Below are positions 60,997 through 64,000 of a stretch of DNA of 64,000 bases, piece by piece; positions within the stretch are counted from its first letter, which is position 1; the number at the start of each line of letters is the position of its first letter. The position numbers and the translations under genes are program-made. A model generated the notes under the pieces. That model was not told the DNA's origin. It was given only the letters and a program-made list of their open reading frames with translations, and ran no database searches. The DNA is from JAEZVV01 sp036652035 (GTDB lineage: Bacteria; Pseudomonadota; Gammaproteobacteria; Burkholderiales; Burkholderiaceae_F): NCBI GenBank assembly GCA_036652035.1, contig JAVVWR010000005.1:1-64000 (forward strand), in the 5' to 3' direction.

Positions 60997-62743
60997 GACT
61001 GTCCTTCGCGTGAGTAAGGGCATGGAGCTCGGCGTCGATCCGCGCATCGAGCGCGGCAAAGGCGTCGAGCTCTTGGTTGCCGATGTCGTCGCCCATGCGG
61101 CGCAGCGCGCGCACGCAGGGCAGTTGAGCGATCTTCTCGGGCTTGGCCTCGAGCTCGAGCGCGGCCAGCGCCAGATCGGAAAAGCGCGCGAGCAGCTTCA
61201 TCATCGCCGCCTGCTTGGCCGGGGCGGCCACCCGGTCCTTCTCCGAGAAGGCCGACTGCCGCAGAAAGGCGTCGTTGACGATCTCGGCCACCAGCAGCGT
61301 CAACTGCTGGCGCGGTGGCAGAGCGTCGCGGCCGATGATGCGCGCCATGCGTTCCAAGCGGGCCTGCTCGTCGAGCAGCGCCAGAAAGCGGGTTCTCAGC
61401 TCGGCCCAGTGGGCATTGCCTTGTTCGCTCCACCAGGCCGAAAAAAGCCGTGCGTCTTCCGAATAGGAAGAGAGCGGGTGGATCGCCGGGTAGAAGCGCG
61501 CCTGCGCGCGTTTGACGTCGAGCGCCCAGAAACTGCGCACAAAGCGCTTGGTGTGGCTGGTCACCGGCTCCGAGAAATCACCCGAAGGCGGGCTGATCGC
61601 CCCTATCACGGTCACGCTGCCGGTGGCGCCAGCGAGTGTCTCGACCACCGCCGCGCGCTCGTAGAAATCGGCCAGCCGGCTCGACAGATACGCCGGGTAG
61701 CCGCCCTCGCCGGGCAGCTCGCCAAAGCGGCCCGAAACCTCGCGCAGCGCCTCGGCCCAGCGGCTGGTCGAGTCGGCCATCAGCGCTACGTGCAGCCCCT
61801 GGTCGCGGAAGTACTCGGCCACCGTGATTGCGCTGTAGATGCTCGCCTCGCGCGCGGCCACCGGCATGTTCGAGGTGTTGGCGATGATCACCGTGCGCTC
61901 CATCAGCGAGCGCCCGGTGCGCGGGTCTTCCAGTTGCGGGAACTCGGAGAGCAGGCCCGCCATCTCGTTGCCGCGCTCGCCGCAGCCCAGATACACGATC
62001 ACGTCGGCATTGCAGCCCTTGGCAAGCGTCTCAAGCAACACGGTCTTGCCGGTGCCAAAGCCGCCCGGGATTGCCGCCTTGCCGCCCAGCGCCACGGGAA
62101 AGAGCGAATCCAGAATCCGCTGCCCGGTCACCAGCGGCGTGTTGCTCGCGATTCGCCGCCGCACCGGCCGTGGCTCGCGCACCGGCCAGCGGGTGCTCAT
62201 CGCCAAGTCGTGCTCGGCGCCACCGGCGTCGCGCAGGCGGCAGACCATCACGTCGTCGCGTGCCGGCCCGCGTGCGGCAATGTCGATCACCGTGCCATCT
62301 CTGTGCGGCGGCACCAAACAGGCTTGGGCGCGCAGCACCGGGTCGTGCGCATGGCCGAAGACCGCCCCGCCGGCCAGCTGCGCTCCGATGCTCACGGCTG
62401 GAACGAATTCGAACTCGCGCGGCGGCAAGGGCCGCAGGCCGGGCTGGATCGTGTTGCTGCCCGTGTCTTGCAGCGGTCGCAGCAGGCCGTCGAAGATCCC
62501 GCCCAAAAGCCCCGGCCCGAGCGGAATCGCCAGTGGCAATCCGTCGCCGACCACCTGGGTTCCGGGGCGCAGGCCGGCGGTGTCTTCGTAGACCTGGACC
62601 AGGATCTCGTCGCCGTCGAGGCGAACCACCTCGCCCAGCAATTCGCGCGGCCCGACCCGCACCGCTTCTCGCATCGAAAAGGCGTCGCTGGTGTGGGCGC
62701 GCAACACCGGCCCGCTGATCCGGCGCACCGTGGCGGTCTTCAT
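60974..62743 (-). CDS. V/A-type ATPase catalytic subunit A
   Basis: 589 aa from ATG 62743 with AGGAG upstream. N-terminal barrel (VRRISGPVLRAHTSDAFSMRE), bulge or non-homologous region about 115-195, catalytic P-loop GGFGTGKT at 227-234, GCGERGNEM with catalytic Glu256, and MADSTSRWAEALREVSGRFGELPGEGGYPAYLSSRL. The insertion and the ERGNEM motif distinguish A subunits from F-type beta. Hydrolyses ATP to drive, or uses, ion flow. Open frame upstream lies inside subunit E and is not used. Confidence 0.96.
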   Translation of the reverse strand: MKTATVRRISGPVLRAHTSDAFSMREAVRVGPRELLGEVVRLDGDEILVQVYEDTAGLRPGTQVVGDGLPLAIPLGPGLLGGIFDGLLRPLQDTGSNTIQPGLRPLPPREFEFVPAVSIGAQLAGGAVFGHAHDPVLRAQACLVPPHRDGTVIDIAARGPARDDVMVCRLRDAGGAEHDLAMSTRWPVREPRPVRRRIASNTPLVTGQRILDSLFPVALGGKAAIPGGFGTGKTVLLETLAKGCNADVIVYLGCGERGNEMAGLLSEFPQLEDPRTGRSLMERTVIIANTSNMPVAAREASIYSAITVAEYFRDQGLHVALMADSTSRWAEALREVSGRFGELPGEGGYPAYLSSRLADFYERAAVVETLAGATGSVTVIGAISPPSGDFSEPVTSHTKRFVRSFWALDVKRAQARFYPAIHPLSSYSEDARLFSAWWSEQGNAHWAELRTRFLALLDEQARLERMARIIGRDALPPRQQLTLLVAEIVNDAFLRQSAFSEKDRVAAPAKQAAMMKLLARFSDLALAALELEAKPEKIAQLPCVRALRRMGDDIGNQELDAFAALDARIDAELHALTHAKDSHATAPAG

Positions 62744-63345
62744 GAGGTCTCCTGCAAGAGCTCGAGCAGACGGCTGCCGATCGCGGCGCGGTCGGCCAAG
62801 AGCCCGTCCGCCGTGCCGTCGACCACATTGCCGCCGGCGCGCAGCTTGATGCCGGCGCCCATCGCCGGATCGGCGCTGAAATCCAGGGCCACGCCGGCCG
62901 CGGCAGCCCGATCGGCCAGCAGACGGCGGTCGTCGGCGCCCAAGGCCGTGCCGTGAACCACGGTCCAGGCGCCGGGGGCGAGCCCCGCCCGCGCGGCTGC
63001 AAACACATGCCGCAACCAGTCGGCGCGGGCGGCGGGCTGCGACCAGCGCTGGGCCAACACGTCGGGCAGGCGCTGCCAGGCCAGGGCGAGCAGGCGGGTG
63101 TGAGTCTGCTGCTGGTGCTGGCGCTCCTCGTTGGCCAGGCGCGCCGCGGCCGCTGCGAGCAACTGACTGCGGCGGCGGCGCTCGTCGGCGAGCGTGGCCT
63201 GGGTTCTCTGGCGTGCCGCGTGGCGAGCTTGGGCGAGGATCTCGGCCGAACGCGCGGCGGCTTCTTGTGCGAGCGCGCTGCACTGGGCGTCGCGGTCGGC
63301 GCGCACCAGATCGATCAGGGCTTTCATCGGGCGCTCGACACTCAT
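62740..63345 (-). CDS. V/A-type ATPase subunit E (peripheral stalk)
   Basis: 201 aa. N-terminal half is a continuous Ala/Arg/Gln-rich helix (QEAAARSAEILAQARHAARQ; ERRRRSQLLAAAAARLANEE), C-terminal globular domain (AAGVALDFSADPAMGAGIKLRAGGNVVDG) has the D-x-x-x-x-G-G-hallmark of E subunits. Start ATG 63345 overlaps the subunit F stop by 4 nt; overlaps A by 4 nt. Confidence 0.85.
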   Translation of the reverse strand: MSVERPMKALIDLVRADRDAQCSALAQEAAARSAEILAQARHAARQRTQATLADERRRRSQLLAAAAARLANEERQHQQQTHTRLLALAWQRLPDVLAQRWSQPAARADWLRHVFAAARAGLAPGAWTVVHGTALGADDRRLLADRAAAAGVALDFSADPAMGAGIKLRAGGNVVDGTADGLLADRAAIGSRLLELLQETS

Positions 63346-63638
63346 GCCTCGATTCCCAGTTGGCGTCGCAGATGCGTGGCCGGGTCGGGCAGCTCGACTC
63401 GCGCCAGAAGGTCGGGCACCAGCACCGTGATGGGGCTGGCGGCTGCCAGCGCGGGTTCGAGCAGAACGGCCGGGATGCGGGTGGCGATCTCGGCCGACAC
63501 CAGCACCAGACTGGCGTGCGCGCGCGCCTGGACAAGAGCGGCGGCTTCTTCACCGATCGCCGGGGTCATGAGCTCGAGCCCGGCGAGCCCAAAGCCCGCC
63601 GCGGCCACCTCATCGCCGATGTAGACGGGGAGCGGCAT
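63342..63638 (-). CDS. V/A-type ATPase subunit F
   Basis: 98 aa from ATG 63638. MPLPVYIGDEVAAAGFGLAGLEL is the F-subunit opening (I-G-D-x-x-x-x-x-G-F-x-L-x-G), followed by EEAAALVQARAHASLVLVSAEIATRIP and an ending with VLVPDL. Small Rossmann-like subunit on the central stalk. Lies 5 nt after subunit K. An open frame reaching upstream to 63851 is inside subunit K. Confidence 0.85.
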   Translation of the reverse strand: MPLPVYIGDEVAAAGFGLAGLELMTPAIGEEAAALVQARAHASLVLVSAEIATRIPAVLLEPALAAASPITVLVPDLLARVELPDPATHLRRQLGIEA

Positions 63639-63643
63639 GAACG

Positions 63644-64000
63644 TCAGGCCAGGCGGTTGAGGATCAGGATCGAGACGATCAGCCCGTAGATCGCAATCCC
63701 CTCGGCCAGGCCAACGAAGATCAGCAGGCGGCCAAAGAGCTCGGGCTTTTCGGCCAGAGCGCCGATCGCGGCGGTGCCGACCTTGGCCACGGCATAGCCG
63801 GCCGCGAGCGATGACAGGGCGGTGGCGGCGGCCGCCGCCGCGAACGCCCAACCGGCTCCTTCGGGTAGCGCGGCGGCGGGACCGGCTGCCAGTGCCGTCT
63901 GCACGGTGAGCAACACGGCGGTGCCGGCGGCGGCGAGCACCGCGGTCAGCGCCAGCAGGGCCACCAGCGCGCGAGACGCCGGACGCGAGGCGAGAGTCTT
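63644..64000 (-). CDS. V/A-type ATPase proteolipid subunit K (c-ring), 5' end outside window
   Basis: The frame is open to the window edge. A GTG at 63964 would give 106 aa, but it lacks a ribosome-binding site and upstream codons read KTLASRPASRALVALLALTAVL, a basic stretch plus hydrophobic helix, so the start is probably outside. One c-type hairpin: WAFAAAAAATALSSLAAGYAVAKVGTAAIGAL and LFGRLLIFVGLAEGIAIYGLIVSILIL. Glu in GLAEGIAIYG is the ion-binding carboxylate. A hydrophobic segment precedes the hairpin (signal-like or third helix). H+ or Na+ specificity cannot be assigned. Confidence 0.85.
   Translation of the reverse strand, partial: KTLASRPASRALVALLALTAVLAAAGTAVLLTVQTALAAGPAAALPEGAGWAFAAAAAATALSSLAAGYAVAKVGTAAIGALAEKPELFGRLLIFVGLAEGIAIYGLIVSILILNRLA

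Noticed and set aside
60314..62956. Long plus-strand open frame opposite V-ATPase A and B
   Set aside because: Ser/Arg/Pro-rich shadow; the minus strand encodes full catalytic and non-catalytic subunits.
62744..63553. N-terminal extension of subunit A of about 270 residues
   Set aside because: The extension overlaps subunits E and F in another frame and has shadow composition; ATG 62743 has AGGAG upstream and matches the family N-terminus.

Overview
The window is a high-GC chromosome segment from a betaproteobacterium, most likely Burkholderiales or a neighbouring order. The evidence is gene order (smc-zipA-ligA; glnD-map/rpsB-tsf-pyrH-frr-uppS-cdsA-dxr-rseP-bamA-skp-lpxD-fabZ-lpxA-lpxB-rnhB; smpB/ratA-rnfH; guaB-guaA) and protein character (SpoU methyltransferase after rnhB, PpsR/PpsA pair, PilU inside the dap cluster). 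It looks like a draft scaffold: a 100-N gap at 2076-2175 is flanked by an exact 55-bp duplication. No rRNA, tRNA, CRISPR array, prophage or plasmid gene was seen. Nearly everything is dense core-genome coding sequence with overlapping or abutting genes.

Layout. 1-417 (-): truncated histidine-phosphatase gene missed by simple ORF calling because it runs off the edge. 587-2559 (+): FimV-like envelope protein broken by the assembly gap. 2625-10361 (-): yheS-prmB-dapE-pilU-dapD-dapC-queF, i.e. the succinylase branch of lysine/diaminopimelate synthesis mixed with a pilus-retraction ATPase, a ribosomal protein methylase and queuosine synthesis. 10492-18769 (+): smc, zipA, ligA, methylthioinosine phosphorylase and def. 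18798-22199 (-): glnD and map. 22445-37446 (+): a long translation / isoprenoid / outer-membrane biogenesis / lipid A operon ending in rnhB and an RNA methylase. 37448-42245: ppsR divergent from ppsA, then nfeD-qmcA membrane proteins. 42295-44819: cNMP/CBS/DUF294 protein with a DnaQ-like exonuclease. 44845-50128: smpB, ratA-rnfH, a DUF4124 protein, guaB, a small membrane ORF and guaA. 50342-51450: a thioesterase followed by the decayed 3' half of an IS5-family transposase. 51556-56269: a TadA with an additional N-terminal domain, ldcA, and a hybrid histidine kinase that overlaps tail-to-tail with a LuxR-type regulator. 56339-58390 (-): purT and two tandem small c-type cytochromes. 58536-64000 (-): a V/A-type ATPase operon (K-F-E-A-B-D) with a RatA/Coq10-like START-domain gene coupled to its end.

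The accessory-looking and most interesting part is the last 8 kb: a rotary V/A-type ATPase operon, rare in betaproteobacteria relative to the F-type enzyme, a second RatA-like lipid-binding-fold protein translationally coupled to subunit D, and a pair of 93-residue cytochromes c that lack the usual C-terminal axial-methionine segment and share a conserved Gly-His-Pro instead. Other points to check are the TadA N-terminal DUF2087-like domain, an 8-bp tandem repeat expansion inside the dead transposase, a small membrane ORF coupled to guaA, and the in-frame signal-like extension with a good ribosome-binding site upstream of ligA.
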